64,000 bases of DNA, taken from positions 62,001 through 126,000 of the forward strand of contig NZ_JABMKW010000016.1 of the NCBI RefSeq assembly GCF_013204795.1. The letters are read 5' to 3'. The position numbers were made by a program, and so were the translations under genes. This document shows, piece by piece, positions 44,657-55,000 of the stretch (within the stretch, counting starts at the first letter, position 1; every line of letters starts with the position of its first letter). The notes below the pieces were generated by a model. The model was given only the letters and a program-made list of their open reading frames with translations, had not been told where the DNA came from and searched no databases. This DNA is from Pedobacter panaciterrae. Lineage in GTDB: Bacteria > Bacteroidota > Bacteroidia > Sphingobacteriales > Sphingobacteriaceae.

Positions 44657-45979
44657 TTAACTTTTAAGCAGGTCTAAAATCCCTTCATTTTCAATAATGA
44701 GCATTCCCTGACGGTCCGTTGTTATACCCTTTTCTAGAAGGTAGGTGTATCTTGGCACTTTTCCATCCATCACCGTAGGCAGATAGGCAAACAGCACATT
44801 ATCCGTTGACTTTTGCAAGGCCTCCCCCACTTCAATGATGTGAGTTGAAATGATGAAAAAGCATTGCCTGAATTGTGCGAAAGCAGTAGTTACAGACAGC
44901 GTCGCATCGTAAGCATCCTTAACATTGGTCCCTTTAAACAGCTCATCAAATAGCACCAAAAAGCTTTTACCACTGGCCACTTCTTCTGCTGCTTTTTTCA
45001 CCCTCAAAACCTCTGCGAAGAAATGACTATACCCCATGTTTAAGCTATCGGGAACATTAATGGAAGAGTAAATTCCATCGCAAACTGAGAAACGCATCCC
45101 TCTAGCAGCAAGCGGAAAGCCCATGTGCGCAAGATAAAGCGCGATGCCTAAAGACTTCATGAAGGTAGACTTCCCAGCCATATTGGCCCCGGTCAGGAAA
45201 ATCATGTTATTGTGTTCACTAAGACTAACAGGGTTTGCCACGCCCTTAATTAATGCCGGATGCCAAAGTGCGGCAATTTCTATTATTTGTTTTCCCTTGG
45301 GTACAGCCTGTGCACAGGCGAAGCCCTGAGCCTTTCCAACTTTGCCCACGGCAAGATAAACATCGAGCCTATAAATACATTCCAGTAAAACCTCAATATT
45401 GCGACGAAGGGTGTGTTTCAGCACATGGTCATAAGCCGCTAGTTTTGGTGTAGAAAATTCATTGTCGCCCCTTTCTTTTAGCACATTACGGAGTGAAGGC
45501 ATTGCCAGGATACCCTGAAGAACATGAAGTTCCTCATCAAAAGGTGTCGGATTGGATTCCTGGAATTGCTCTAGAAAAGCGCTTAAAGCGTTTAACAACT
45601 TTATCGTTGCAACCAATCCCGCCTGGAGCGCGGAGTATCGCTCGTCCTTCAGCAGTGCGGCCTGCATCTTTTTAGAAAAAACAACCATCAGTGCGGCAGG
45701 ATAGTTTCTCCTGCTAGCGGTGCTGAAATAATTTTCTACGAGCTGGAATTCAACACGGCTAAATGGAAAATCCAGGTTCTTACCTTGAAAATAACAAAAC
45801 AACTCACTCCGCTTGTTGATGGTGGTAGCATCCGTGAGGGGATTTTTAAAAAACTGCTGCAAAAGCCTTTCACCACCACTGGTGTGTACTTTATTAAACA
45901 TGGCAAAAACGGAACCAGGTGTAAACTTACCTAGTAAGTTCAAATCCTCAAGCGTTTGTTTGTCTACTGTGAAGCTCAT
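44657..45979 (-). CDS. MutS-like ATPase without mismatch-recognition domain, copy A
   Basis: 440 residues. It contains only a MutS core (domain III-like, helical, to about residue 240) and the ATPase domain V: Walker A IFLTGANMAGKSTFMKSL, Walker B FLVLFDELFKGTNVKDAYDA, and FFIISTHIIEVGEAL. The N-terminal mismatch-binding and connector domains of MutS are absent. It overlaps copy B by four bases. MutS-like ATPases of this size in Bacteroidota are unassigned; a heterodimer with copy B is probable. Confidence 0.9.
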   Translation of the reverse strand: MSFTVDKQTLEDLNLLGKFTPGSVFAMFNKVHTSGGERLLQQFFKNPLTDATTINKRSELFCYFQGKNLDFPFSRVEFQLVENYFSTASRRNYPAALMVVFSKKMQAALLKDERYSALQAGLVATIKLLNALSAFLEQFQESNPTPFDEELHVLQGILAMPSLRNVLKERGDNEFSTPKLAAYDHVLKHTLRRNIEVLLECIYRLDVYLAVGKVGKAQGFACAQAVPKGKQIIEIAALWHPALIKGVANPVSLSEHNNMIFLTGANMAGKSTFMKSLGIALYLAHMGFPLAARGMRFSVCDGIYSSINVPDSLNMGYSHFFAEVLRVKKAAEEVASGKSFLVLFDELFKGTNVKDAYDATLSVTTAFAQFRQCFFIISTHIIEVGEALQKSTDNVLFAYLPTVMDGKVPRYTYLLEKGITTDRQGMLIIENEGILDLLKS

Positions 45980-47328
45980 ATTTTTTGTGTATTTAACCGC
46001 TCCATGCCCGAAGCCAAAATATCCAGTATCCCCTCGTTTCTTATAATAATCATCCCATGCCTGTCGGCCGTCAAACCTTGCTCCAGCGTGTAAGTATAAA
46101 TGGGCTTGTTCCCTTCCACACGGGTTGGCAGATATACAAAATTGATGTTATCACATCTCTCCTTCAGTACTTCTCCTGCTTCAATAATGTGTGTTGAAAT
46201 GACAAACATGCTGTTGCGTTTCCCTGCGAAGGCTTCAGTAAAAGCAATCGTCGCTTCTGCTGCATCCTTCACATTCGTTCCCCTGAACATCTCGTCAAAA
46301 AGAACAAACAAATTCCTGCCCAGCTTGAGTTCCTGTGCTATTTTTTTTACACGCAGGACCTCCACGTAAAAATGGCTTGCTCCCATACCCAGATTATCTG
46401 GCAGGTTTATCGTGGTATAAATTCCATCCAGCACAGAAAACTCCATGTATTTGGCCGCAACCGGGAAACCCATATGGGCAAGAAAGAGGGAGATGCTCAA
46501 CGACTTCATGAAGGTTGATTTCCCAGCCATATTGGCGCCGGTAAGGAAAATCACATTGCTATCAGGTGTAATGTTTATTGAATTGGCCACCGCGTTTTGT
46601 AGCTGCGGATGATATACTCCCTCTAGTTTCACCACATGCTGCTGCTTAGGTAAAGCCTTGGGAAAAACAAAGGATCGTTCTACTGCCACATTCGCCACAG
46701 AGAAGTAAACATCCAGGCCGTAAACATAGTCCAATATTCTAAGCACCGCATCGCGATGGCGAAACCTGAAAACCTCGTCGTAGGTCATATATTCATTGGA
46801 AGACAGCCTTGCTCCAGCAGGCAACACGAGGCTTTCTGTAATTCCTGGTAAAGCCAGCAGGTTTAATAATTCTGCCTTGTCATGCTGGTAAAAATCAAGA
46901 TCTCCCATATTCAGCCCGTTTAAAAACTGGTGCAGTTCTTTCAGCAGCTTGATCAGGGAGGTGATTCCAGCGTATATACCAGAGGTAACGGCATCAAGGG
47001 CAACCAGATTGCTCAGCTTTTTCGCTATTGAATCATCTTGCGCAGATAGTTTTGTCCTTGTGTCTGTATTTCGCATATAGGATTCCACCGGGTCAAAATG
47101 ATCCGTACTAAAGGGAAAAGACCTACCGGAGCTGGCAAAATACTGTATAACTTTACTTCGCTGATTGATTTTAGCATCATCTGATAACGGAAAGCGAAAC
47201 ATTCCTTCCAGTATCGCCGCTCCCCCCCTTGTTTTGGTCCTGTTAAAAATCTGATAAATGGAATCTCCGCCTGATTTACTAAAAAGGTTCAGGTCATCTA
47301 TAGTTTGCTGATCGGTAAGGAATGCCAT
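45976..47328 (-). CDS. MutS-like ATPase without mismatch-recognition domain, copy B
   Basis: 450 residues, homologous along its whole length to copy A: it opens MAFLTDQQTIDDLNLFSKSG (copy A has FTVDKQTLEDLNLLGKF), has Walker A IFLTGANMAGKSTFMKSL, Walker B LFVLFDEMFRGTNVKDAAEA and VISTHIIEAGEVL. Both copies keep intact ATPase motifs, so neither is a decayed duplicate. It lies five bases after the GldF-GldG-like gene, in an operon with ABC and SusC/SusD genes, not with repair genes. Confidence 0.9.
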   Translation of the reverse strand: MAFLTDQQTIDDLNLFSKSGGDSIYQIFNRTKTRGGAAILEGMFRFPLSDDAKINQRSKVIQYFASSGRSFPFSTDHFDPVESYMRNTDTRTKLSAQDDSIAKKLSNLVALDAVTSGIYAGITSLIKLLKELHQFLNGLNMGDLDFYQHDKAELLNLLALPGITESLVLPAGARLSSNEYMTYDEVFRFRHRDAVLRILDYVYGLDVYFSVANVAVERSFVFPKALPKQQHVVKLEGVYHPQLQNAVANSINITPDSNVIFLTGANMAGKSTFMKSLSISLFLAHMGFPVAAKYMEFSVLDGIYTTINLPDNLGMGASHFYVEVLRVKKIAQELKLGRNLFVLFDEMFRGTNVKDAAEATIAFTEAFAGKRNSMFVISTHIIEAGEVLKERCDNINFVYLPTRVEGNKPIYTYTLEQGLTADRHGMIIIRNEGILDILASGMERLNTQKI

Positions 47329-47332
47329 TTCT

Positions 47333-49633
47333 TTATTTTCTTTTTCTTCTGATCAATATCAATGTTCCGATGGCCACCATCATACCTGGAAATACCCAAA
47401 GAAAGGCGATACGCAGGTATTTAATTTGGTCCCTTTTAATTAACAGCGTGGTATCCTTCGCTGAAGGACGGTAGCTGCTAATTGGAAACTCTCCATAACT
47501 TAACCAGCTAAAAATTCCTGTATTGAAGGCAAAGTTGGCGGTCCTCATATTGAAACGGTTCAACTCTATATTCGACATAAAGTCGGCGTCACCAACAACA
47601 ACGATGCGCTGTTCCTTCCCTTTTGTGTTCCTGGCTAAGCTGACCGCAAGTGGGAAAGACTTCTGCAAATCACCCCGTTCAGGTTCAAATTTCACCTTTG
47701 CGGAATCCGTTACAAATTTGTCCTTTTTGAGCCAGCTTCTTCTTTCATCGGTTACCAGCAAAGGCTTAATGATATATCCGCTAGAATTTTCAATACCGAG
47801 CGCCGTGGCCATGGGCATTGAAACCACTACACTGTCGTAATGCGCGGCTACAAGTGGCGGATAGAGCTTGGCGCCCGTGCCGGTTAAAAACGGCGCGGCA
47901 AGGTGGGGCTCCAGATCTCTACTGGCCTGCACGATGGCCCCAGCCATCAGTTGAACGCCAAACTGTTTTAATAGGGGATTAAGCATGGCCTGTTTTCCAG
48001 GCTCACCGGAAATCAGCAAATTTCCACCATTGTCGATGAACTGCTGCAATTTTGCCGTCTCTACATCGTCCAGCTCAGTTTTCGGATCAGCCAGCACCAG
48101 GGCAGAAGTGTTTTTAGGAATCGATTCGCTTTGTAAGGAAATGGTATCCACATCAAAGCCCTGATTAATCAGCGAATTCCTGAAATTCTTCAGGTTTGCC
48201 AAAGCACGGTATTCACGGTCGCCCATTTTGTTGATGTTACGCTCCAGATTTCCGGTTACAAACAGGATTTTTGGAATTTTCGCAAGAAGCAACCTTTTTA
48301 GTGCAGCAGAAATTTCGGTCTCGGATGGCCAGTGGTCATTATCAGGAAATACCCTTAAAAAAGTTTGCCTCCCTTTATATTTGAGCTGCATAATGTAATA
48401 ATTGGGTTCCTGAGAAAGGTCAACCATTTTTCTGATCTCTTCAGGGCGCTTAAACTGGCTTAAGCTGATCTCCGCAGTTTTGGCGGATTTTGCCGCGACC
48501 TCGGCCAGTGTTTTACCGGGGTTGGCTTTCTTCATCCCTTCGCCAACACCCAGAGTATCATAGTACAATACCGTTTTCAATCTGATATTGTGTTTGAACC
48601 TGACATAAGGTGCCCAACGATTGATATTCAGCTGGTAGGATTCCGGTTTTGCGTCTTCCATAAATCCGCCGAATAGGTTTGCGTACCCGGTAACCTCAAG
48701 TGGCTCATCACCCAGGTCCTCCACAATTTTCTGTGTGTCTGGCTTAATCGTATTGTTTTTATCCCTGGTCACGTCAAAATAAACAATGAGTTGGGGAATG
48801 GAACTGATGTAACCAATGGCTAGCGTAATGAGGACAATCATACTGTAACCCATCGCCTTTTTTAGTGTGGACATGGTTTCCATTCCAGTTTTAAGTTTAA
48901 ATATGGTCAGCTGCAGAAACATAAAAACGATGGCGAGGAAATAAACAATTCCATTGCTCGTGATCAGTCCTGCCAGCATCCAGTCCGTTCTGCCAGCGAC
49001 AGAAAGAAAGTACGTAACGTCCCTGACGAAGGGCACACCGCTCCATAATCCGGAAACATTATACAATATCCCGAAAGTAACGAACGTACATACAGCGGCC
49101 ACAATCTGATAAGTGGTCAGGCAGGACATAAAGATTCCTATCGCAGAGTAAGCGCAGAGCAGCAGGAACAAGCCCAACACACAGCTCAGCAGCAAGCCGG
49201 TATCCGGGTTGCTGACTGTGAAATAGCTGGCAATAATGTAGATGGAAACGATACCGATCATCAGCATGCTCATGACTACCATTGCAGCAAATTTTCCCAG
49301 TACAATGTCCCGAACCCGGATCGGCGACGAATATAAAAGCCGGATGGTACCGCTGGATGTTTCCCGGCTGATGAGCCCCATGGTAAGTAACGGAAGGTAA
49401 AGATAAAGGTTTCCCATCACGTTAGAAAGGACGCCCCTTCCTCCGGAAAATATCGAGGCAATGATACTAAAGGGAATTTTATACCCCCCGTCCACCGTTA
49501 AGGCAACATCGTCAAGCCCTTTCAGGTAGACAAAGCCGCACTGAATCATAAAAATAATGATTAGAAACCAGGCGATAGGAGAATAAAACAGCAGTTTAAG
49601 CTCCGTTTTAGCCACTCGGAAAATTGTTTTCAT
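47333..49633 (-). CDS. GldF-GldG-like ABC permease fusion protein
   Basis: 766 residues. Residues about 1-250 form an ABC-2 permease with six helices (RVAKTELKLLFYSPIAWFLI, GTIRLLYSSPIRVRDIVLGK). After a further helix near 265, a long extracytoplasmic region contains the ABC_transp_aux/GldG domain (PKILFVTGNLERNINKMGDRE, QFIDNGGNLLISGEPGKQ, VVVGDADFMSNIELNR), ending with a membrane helix. GldF and GldG are separate genes in gliding Flavobacteria; here they are one chain. It works with the ATPase encoded next to it. Confidence 0.9.
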   Translation of the reverse strand: MKTIFRVAKTELKLLFYSPIAWFLIIIFMIQCGFVYLKGLDDVALTVDGGYKIPFSIIASIFSGGRGVLSNVMGNLYLYLPLLTMGLISRETSSGTIRLLYSSPIRVRDIVLGKFAAMVVMSMLMIGIVSIYIIASYFTVSNPDTGLLLSCVLGLFLLLCAYSAIGIFMSCLTTYQIVAAVCTFVTFGILYNVSGLWSGVPFVRDVTYFLSVAGRTDWMLAGLITSNGIVYFLAIVFMFLQLTIFKLKTGMETMSTLKKAMGYSMIVLITLAIGYISSIPQLIVYFDVTRDKNNTIKPDTQKIVEDLGDEPLEVTGYANLFGGFMEDAKPESYQLNINRWAPYVRFKHNIRLKTVLYYDTLGVGEGMKKANPGKTLAEVAAKSAKTAEISLSQFKRPEEIRKMVDLSQEPNYYIMQLKYKGRQTFLRVFPDNDHWPSETEISAALKRLLLAKIPKILFVTGNLERNINKMGDREYRALANLKNFRNSLINQGFDVDTISLQSESIPKNTSALVLADPKTELDDVETAKLQQFIDNGGNLLISGEPGKQAMLNPLLKQFGVQLMAGAIVQASRDLEPHLAAPFLTGTGAKLYPPLVAAHYDSVVVSMPMATALGIENSSGYIIKPLLVTDERRSWLKKDKFVTDSAKVKFEPERGDLQKSFPLAVSLARNTKGKEQRIVVVGDADFMSNIELNRFNMRTANFAFNTGIFSWLSYGEFPISSYRPSAKDTTLLIKRDQIKYLRIAFLWVFPGMMVAIGTLILIRRKRK

Positions 49634-49652
49634 TAAGCTTTTTTTGATATAA

Positions 49653-50573
49653 TTAGTTTTGTGACAATTGTTTAAATATTTCCTCTACAGAGTTTTTTTC
49701 AAGCGCAATTTCCTGTAAACGCCAACCGTTCGCTACGCTTTTGGCTACGATGGTCTCGGCGATCCCCGCCTCTCCGCTGAAATAAAGACGGACAAGCCTT
49801 TCGGTGAGCAGCTCTGCCCTCATGATTCCATCAATGGCTTCCAAAGCAGCGATTTCAGGCATATTGTTGAAATGAATCAGCATGCTGTGCGGCTCTATGT
49901 AATTGTTGAAGGCATCCATTGTATCTTCAAATACGATCCTTCCGTTCTCAATCATCTTAATGTCCCGGCAAAGTAGCTGTACTTCGGAAAGAATGTGTGA
50001 GGAAAAAATCACAACTCTGTCTTTAGCGATGTCTTTAATCAGGTTTCTGACCTCAATGATTTGATTGGGATCTAGTCCATTTGTAGGTTCATCGAGCACG
50101 AGTACATTGGGGCGGTGTACAATAGCCTGGGCGATGCCCACGCGTTGTCTGTACCCCCCGGATAAGTTCTTGATCAACCTGCCGCTGAAATGGTCTATTC
50201 CGCAGCGTTCTTTGGCTTCCTTTACGGCATCTTTTCTAAGCTGTCCTGACATATCGCGTAAACCTGCACAATAATTAAGGTACTCATCCACGGTCAGGTC
50301 CATGTACAAAGGCGGGTTCTGAGGCAGAAAGCCGATCTCCATCTTCGCCCGCTTTGGGTCATCCCTAAAGTTGATGCCATTGATGTACACATTTCCCTCC
50401 GTCTGGTTCAGAGAGCCGCAAAGAATGTTCATCGTGGTGGACTTTCCGGCGCCATTTGAGCCTAAAAGCCCAACAATGCCATACTGGCTAATTTCCATGT
50501 TAATGTCGCGTATCGCCCAACTACTGCTATATCGATGCGATAAATTCTCTATTTTTACTATACTTTTTTCCAT
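49653..50573 (-). CDS. ABC transporter ATP-binding protein, GldA/Nod-type
   Basis: 306 residues. Walker A GLLGSNGAGKSTTMNI, Q-loop FLPQNPPLYMDLTVDEY, signature NLSGGYRQRVGIAQAI, Walker B VLVLDEPTNGLDP and switch SSHIL are complete. The C-terminal 90 residues are the DUF4162-like tail common to ABC-2 exporters. Lies 19 bases before the GldF-GldG-like gene. It energises that permease; the earlier ATPase-less permease pair at 11-13 kb is too remote to be assigned to it. Confidence 0.93.
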   Translation of the reverse strand: MEKSIVKIENLSHRYSSSWAIRDINMEISQYGIVGLLGSNGAGKSTTMNILCGSLNQTEGNVYINGINFRDDPKRAKMEIGFLPQNPPLYMDLTVDEYLNYCAGLRDMSGQLRKDAVKEAKERCGIDHFSGRLIKNLSGGYRQRVGIAQAIVHRPNVLVLDEPTNGLDPNQIIEVRNLIKDIAKDRVVIFSSHILSEVQLLCRDIKMIENGRIVFEDTMDAFNNYIEPHSMLIHFNNMPEIAALEAIDGIMRAELLTERLVRLYFSGEAGIAETIVAKSVANGWRLQEIALEKNSVEEIFKQLSQN

Positions 50574-50661
50574 TAAATTGGGCTTTAAACTTCATAGGAT
50601 ATCCCTCAATCTATTGATGGCCCGAGTTGGGCACATCAATAGAGAATCAACTTATTTTAAA

Positions 50662-52026
50662 TTAATTGGGATTTTGAATCAACTCAGGGTTTTGATTCAC
50701 AATAATTGTTGAAAATGGAAAAACATATCCATTGCTATTGGGTTCCAATGTATAGGTAACCCCATTAAGTACCCTTGTTACGGTTTTAGCAAACAATGAT
50801 TCCTTATTTAGGCGCTTCTGGTCAAACCAGCGAAGCCCTGTTCCAAACAGTTCCCTTCGACGCTCATTAATCACTAATTCCAATGCCTGCTGGTCACTCG
50901 TTGCGGAAAGGTCTACGTAATCAGCTTCCAGGAACCTGAATTTACGCAAGTCATTCAATGCTTGTAAGGCGTCTGCACGTCTTCCGGCACGTGCCAGGCA
51001 TTCTGCCCGGATGAGCCAGGTCTCGCCAACTGTTAATCCCACACATGCGTTGTCAGCACCAGCTCCGGCAAAAAATCTCCTGCCTGTAAAGCTGGGAGAA
51101 CCACCGTCATCTCCTGCCTTGGTAAATAGGGTATATCTCAAGTCTTTAGTACCCAATAAGTTCAATAAGTCTTCGCTCAACTGCAGGCCGCTGTAACTAA
51201 GTCGAGGAATTTTACGTAACAGAACTTCTTTATTTTGTATAAGCGTAGGGAATGCCGCATTAACGAACAGTTTATAATCATTAAGTCCGTTTGAAAGTGC
51301 TAATGCTTGTTCTGCTGCTACCTGGGCGGCCTCAAAATTACGCATATTCAAATGCACCTTTGCCAATAGCGCATACGCGCTGCCTTGATACGGGTTCACT
51401 GAATTCGTTTTGACAGTGGGTAGTAAAGGAATAGCAGTTTCTATATCTTTCAGCACCTGGGTATAAACCTGAGCAATAGTGGCCCTTTGCAAGTTTACAA
51501 ACAGCTTTGCTTCCAATAAAAGCGGTACACCGAGATCAGTGCCAGCTGTCGAAGCATCGTATTGCTTCCCATGTGAATTTACCAGCGTAAAATAAGTAAA
51601 CGCCCTTTGGATAAGTGCTTCCGCATAAATCTCATTCCGTTCTGCCAGTGAGCCATTTTTACTCTCCAATACACCTGAGATCACGGTGTTAGAAGTATAT
51701 ATTGCTTTATACATGGAATTCCAGTCAAAATCATCTTCTTTGTCGATATAGAATGGTTTTGCCCAGGTATATTGCGCAACGTATACACTATTGTAAGAGA
51801 TATCACTTTGGAGGTTTGGATCTTTGAGATCAATGTCATCACAACCTATAATGGCTGCATTTGCCGAGCCAAGTTCTAAATCGGATCTACTGTTCATCAG
51901 TAGGCGGTAATCATTTGTATATACTAAAACCCGCTGGCCTTGCACCGGAACATTTTCTACATATTTCCGGCAGGAAAGTAAGGTTACGACAGTTATAGTG
52001 AGGAAAAATACTTTAAATACATTCAT
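50662..52026 (-). CDS. SusD/RagB family outer-membrane lipoprotein
   Basis: 454 residues from ATG 52026, preceded by a purine-rich AAAGAAA; an ATG at 52044 overlaps the SusC stop (TAATG) and is the alternative. Lipobox TLLSCRK. The TPR-like helical fold shows YAEALIQRAFTYFTLVNSHG, AYALLAKVHLNMRNFEAAQVAA, and the C-terminal GETWLIRAECLARAG and ELVINERRRELFGTGLRW, all SusD signatures. It is the surface lid of the SusC transporter. Rather short for the family. Confidence 0.93.
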   Translation of the reverse strand: MNVFKVFFLTITVVTLLSCRKYVENVPVQGQRVLVYTNDYRLLMNSRSDLELGSANAAIIGCDDIDLKDPNLQSDISYNSVYVAQYTWAKPFYIDKEDDFDWNSMYKAIYTSNTVISGVLESKNGSLAERNEIYAEALIQRAFTYFTLVNSHGKQYDASTAGTDLGVPLLLEAKLFVNLQRATIAQVYTQVLKDIETAIPLLPTVKTNSVNPYQGSAYALLAKVHLNMRNFEAAQVAAEQALALSNGLNDYKLFVNAAFPTLIQNKEVLLRKIPRLSYSGLQLSEDLLNLLGTKDLRYTLFTKAGDDGGSPSFTGRRFFAGAGADNACVGLTVGETWLIRAECLARAGRRADALQALNDLRKFRFLEADYVDLSATSDQQALELVINERRRELFGTGLRWFDQKRLNKESLFAKTVTRVLNGVTYTLEPNSNGYVFPFSTIIVNQNPELIQNPN

Positions 52027-52043
52027 GGTGATTTCTTTATGCA

Positions 52044-55000
52044 TTATAAACTTAGGTTAAGTTGAAATGAATAGCTACGCGTAGGAGCCAATTGGTAAGT
52101 GTTGCTTACATTGAATAAATAGTCCGGATCAATCTTCTCCTTATTCTTTGCCCAGATCATGCCCAGGTTTCTGCAAACCGCAGATAAACTCAAGGCCTTA
52201 ATACCCATTTTGGCCACCACCCGCTGAGGAACCGCATAAGACAGGCGCACCTGATTCAATTTTACATTGCTCCGGCTTCTCACCAGTAAATCCGAATTGG
52301 AATATCTTTCTACACTGGTTCCATAATTAAAACCCTGCGAATAATCCGATGTAATTCCTGGAACGTTGGTCGTCAATTCATCACCTGGCTTTCTCCAGCG
52401 CTGTGCCAAATCTCCGGCACGACTTAAATAAAATCCGGTTTCAGCAACTGAGGGCCTTAAAAAAACACCACCGAGTTGGTATTGAAATTGAAAACCCAAA
52501 TCAAACCTCTTGTAGGTCACATTAGTACTGTATGCACCAAACCACGGAGAGGCCGTTCTTCCTGAATACGACTTCACGTCATAAAAAGGAAAATCCCAGG
52601 TATTATACAACTTGCCCGGCTCTTTGGGATCCTCTATTAAGGTTTCTCCTTTTGCATCCAGTCCTGCAAACTTATACGTAAATAAAAAGTCTGTCGGGTA
52701 ACCATCGTAGAATGCCTCCTCTCCTTGCGGAATCGAATTGGCGATAGGCAATTTAAAACGCTCATCATGAATGATATTGGTATTATAAGATAAATTGATC
52801 GCGTTGTTCCATGTCACTTGTTTAGATTTAGCGAGCGCGAAGGAGAAACCTATATCTATACCCTCTGCGTCTAATGTGGCGGCATTAAATAAAGTTCTTG
52901 TAAAACCGTAGGTTCCGTTGATGGGCAAGTCATAAAAGATATCCTTAGTATGTTTTTTATAGTATTCCAGTGTTCCAGAAATGCGGTTGTCAAAAAGGGA
53001 AAAGTCAAGTCCATAATTCAGCATTTTGGTTTTTTCCCATGCCAGATCTTCTCGTGCGGGCGTTCTAATACGTGCAGTCGGAAGGAGGGAATAATCATCT
53101 GTCCCCTGTAATTCGATTACTGTTACCGGTGCATAGCCCTGTGGGGCATTCCCTGTAAAACCAAAAGTAAAACGTCCGGATAAAGCGCTCAACCAGTCCA
53201 CATCTTTTAAAAAGCTTTCCTTTTTCATGTTCCAGCTTAATCCTCCAGACCAAAGCGGGATGGCTCTTTTTCTCCTTTCCACACCAAGTAGGTTTAAATC
53301 GTCAAAACGTGCACTTCCCGAAACCGTATACTTGCTATCATACGTATATGAGGCAGTTGAATAATAAGACAATGCCCTGGTGGTTCTCTCTACAACCGGC
53401 GAGGAGGTAGCCCCAATAGCCGGACGGTTCCCTGTTAGATCCAGGTAGCTTCCATTGGGATTTACTGGCGTAAAAGCATTGATCTCTTTATTGTAGCCGT
53501 AACGGTTTTCTCCACTGGCTCTATTAAAAACCTCACGGATTTCATTTCCCAGTACAGCATTCAAGTCATGCTTATTGTTCCAGTTTTTATTTACGTTTAC
53601 CTGCCCCCTTAAATTGTAGCTTTTGGTTGTTCCATTATTTGTAATCAACTTTCCACCAATAGGAAGGCCATAAACCAATTGTCCTGCAGAATTTACAGAA
53701 GTCGCCCTATTTACCATTATCCTTGCTGCATAGCTATCCGGTTCCTGATAATTTTCACGCTCGTTAAAATTCCGGCCAATATTTCCAGAGATCGAAAAAT
53801 TAAGCCAGGAAGTAATCTTAGTTCTCACATCCACATTCAGGCCCAAATTGTTACTCGTATTCATGGTATTGTTATAATTCAATTCATCCAGAGCTGAATA
53901 CCTGAAAGGCAGGTATCCCCGGCCCTCTAAAGTCCGCGCCCTGGATGGAATCGTAAAGATATCATAGTACATTGTGCTTCCATCCGGATTGACCAGCAGA
54001 TCATAAGGGCGCAGTCCAAACGGAGACATGCTCATCCCAAGCGCAGCGGCGGGATTAGTTTTATCCGTAGTATTACCGTAAGTCAGGGAAGTATTGATGG
54101 CCACACATCCTTTTAAGAGACTGGAAGTTGTTGATACATTAAAGGAGTATCCTTTATTCTTATTGCTTTTATAGATCCTGTCATCAGTATAGTAATTACC
54201 TGACATGTAATAAGAACTGTTTACACCACCGCCAGAAAGAGATAAATTATATTGTTTTGTGGCCTGCCGCTGAAGCAGGTATTTAGAAATCTGATCTGCA
54301 TTATCATACTGCGCCAATGCAGCAAGTTCCCCATTCATCTGGGCTTCAGAAATTTCACCACGTTTGTTTCTAAAAATGATGGCTTGAGCCTGGGTCAGGT
54401 TCCCTGATATATAAGATGATTGTGTAACGTCGTCCACATAATTTTTATTGATCATATCTTTTTCCAGATCAATGTAATCAGCGACAGACATCATTGGCCC
54501 ATAATCCGTCCTAGGTTTTGCACCGGTGCTATAGGTTGTAGTAAAGTTGAGTGATGGCGCCGAATTTTGCCTACCTCTTTTAGTCGTAATCACAATCACA
54601 CCATTTGCAGCCTGGATTCCCCATATAGATGCTGCTGCTGCATCTTTTAAAAAAGTGATCTGTTGAATATCATCTGGATTAAGCAAATCCAATGCACCAT
54701 TTGCGATAGAAATCTGCGATGGAAAGCCATCGACAACCAAAAGGGGCTCTACGCTCACCTGAGTATACTTACCGACGATGGTGGAGATACCACGTATGTT
54801 AATTGTCCCATTGCGACTGTTACCAGCTGTCGTCTTTGTCGAAATATTCACTCCTGGAACCAGACCTTGCAAACGTTCAAGGATACTGACCGTTGGAAAT
54901 TGTGCGATCTCCTTAGCGGTTATGATCCCAAATGAACCAGTTGCCCGGTCTTTATTCAGATCCTGGTAGCCCGTACTTACAATCGATACATCCTCCAGAA

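Noticed and set aside
44657..47328. The two MutS-like frames as one gene broken by a frameshift
   Set aside because: Each has its own start and complete Walker motifs, and they align to each other along their whole length.
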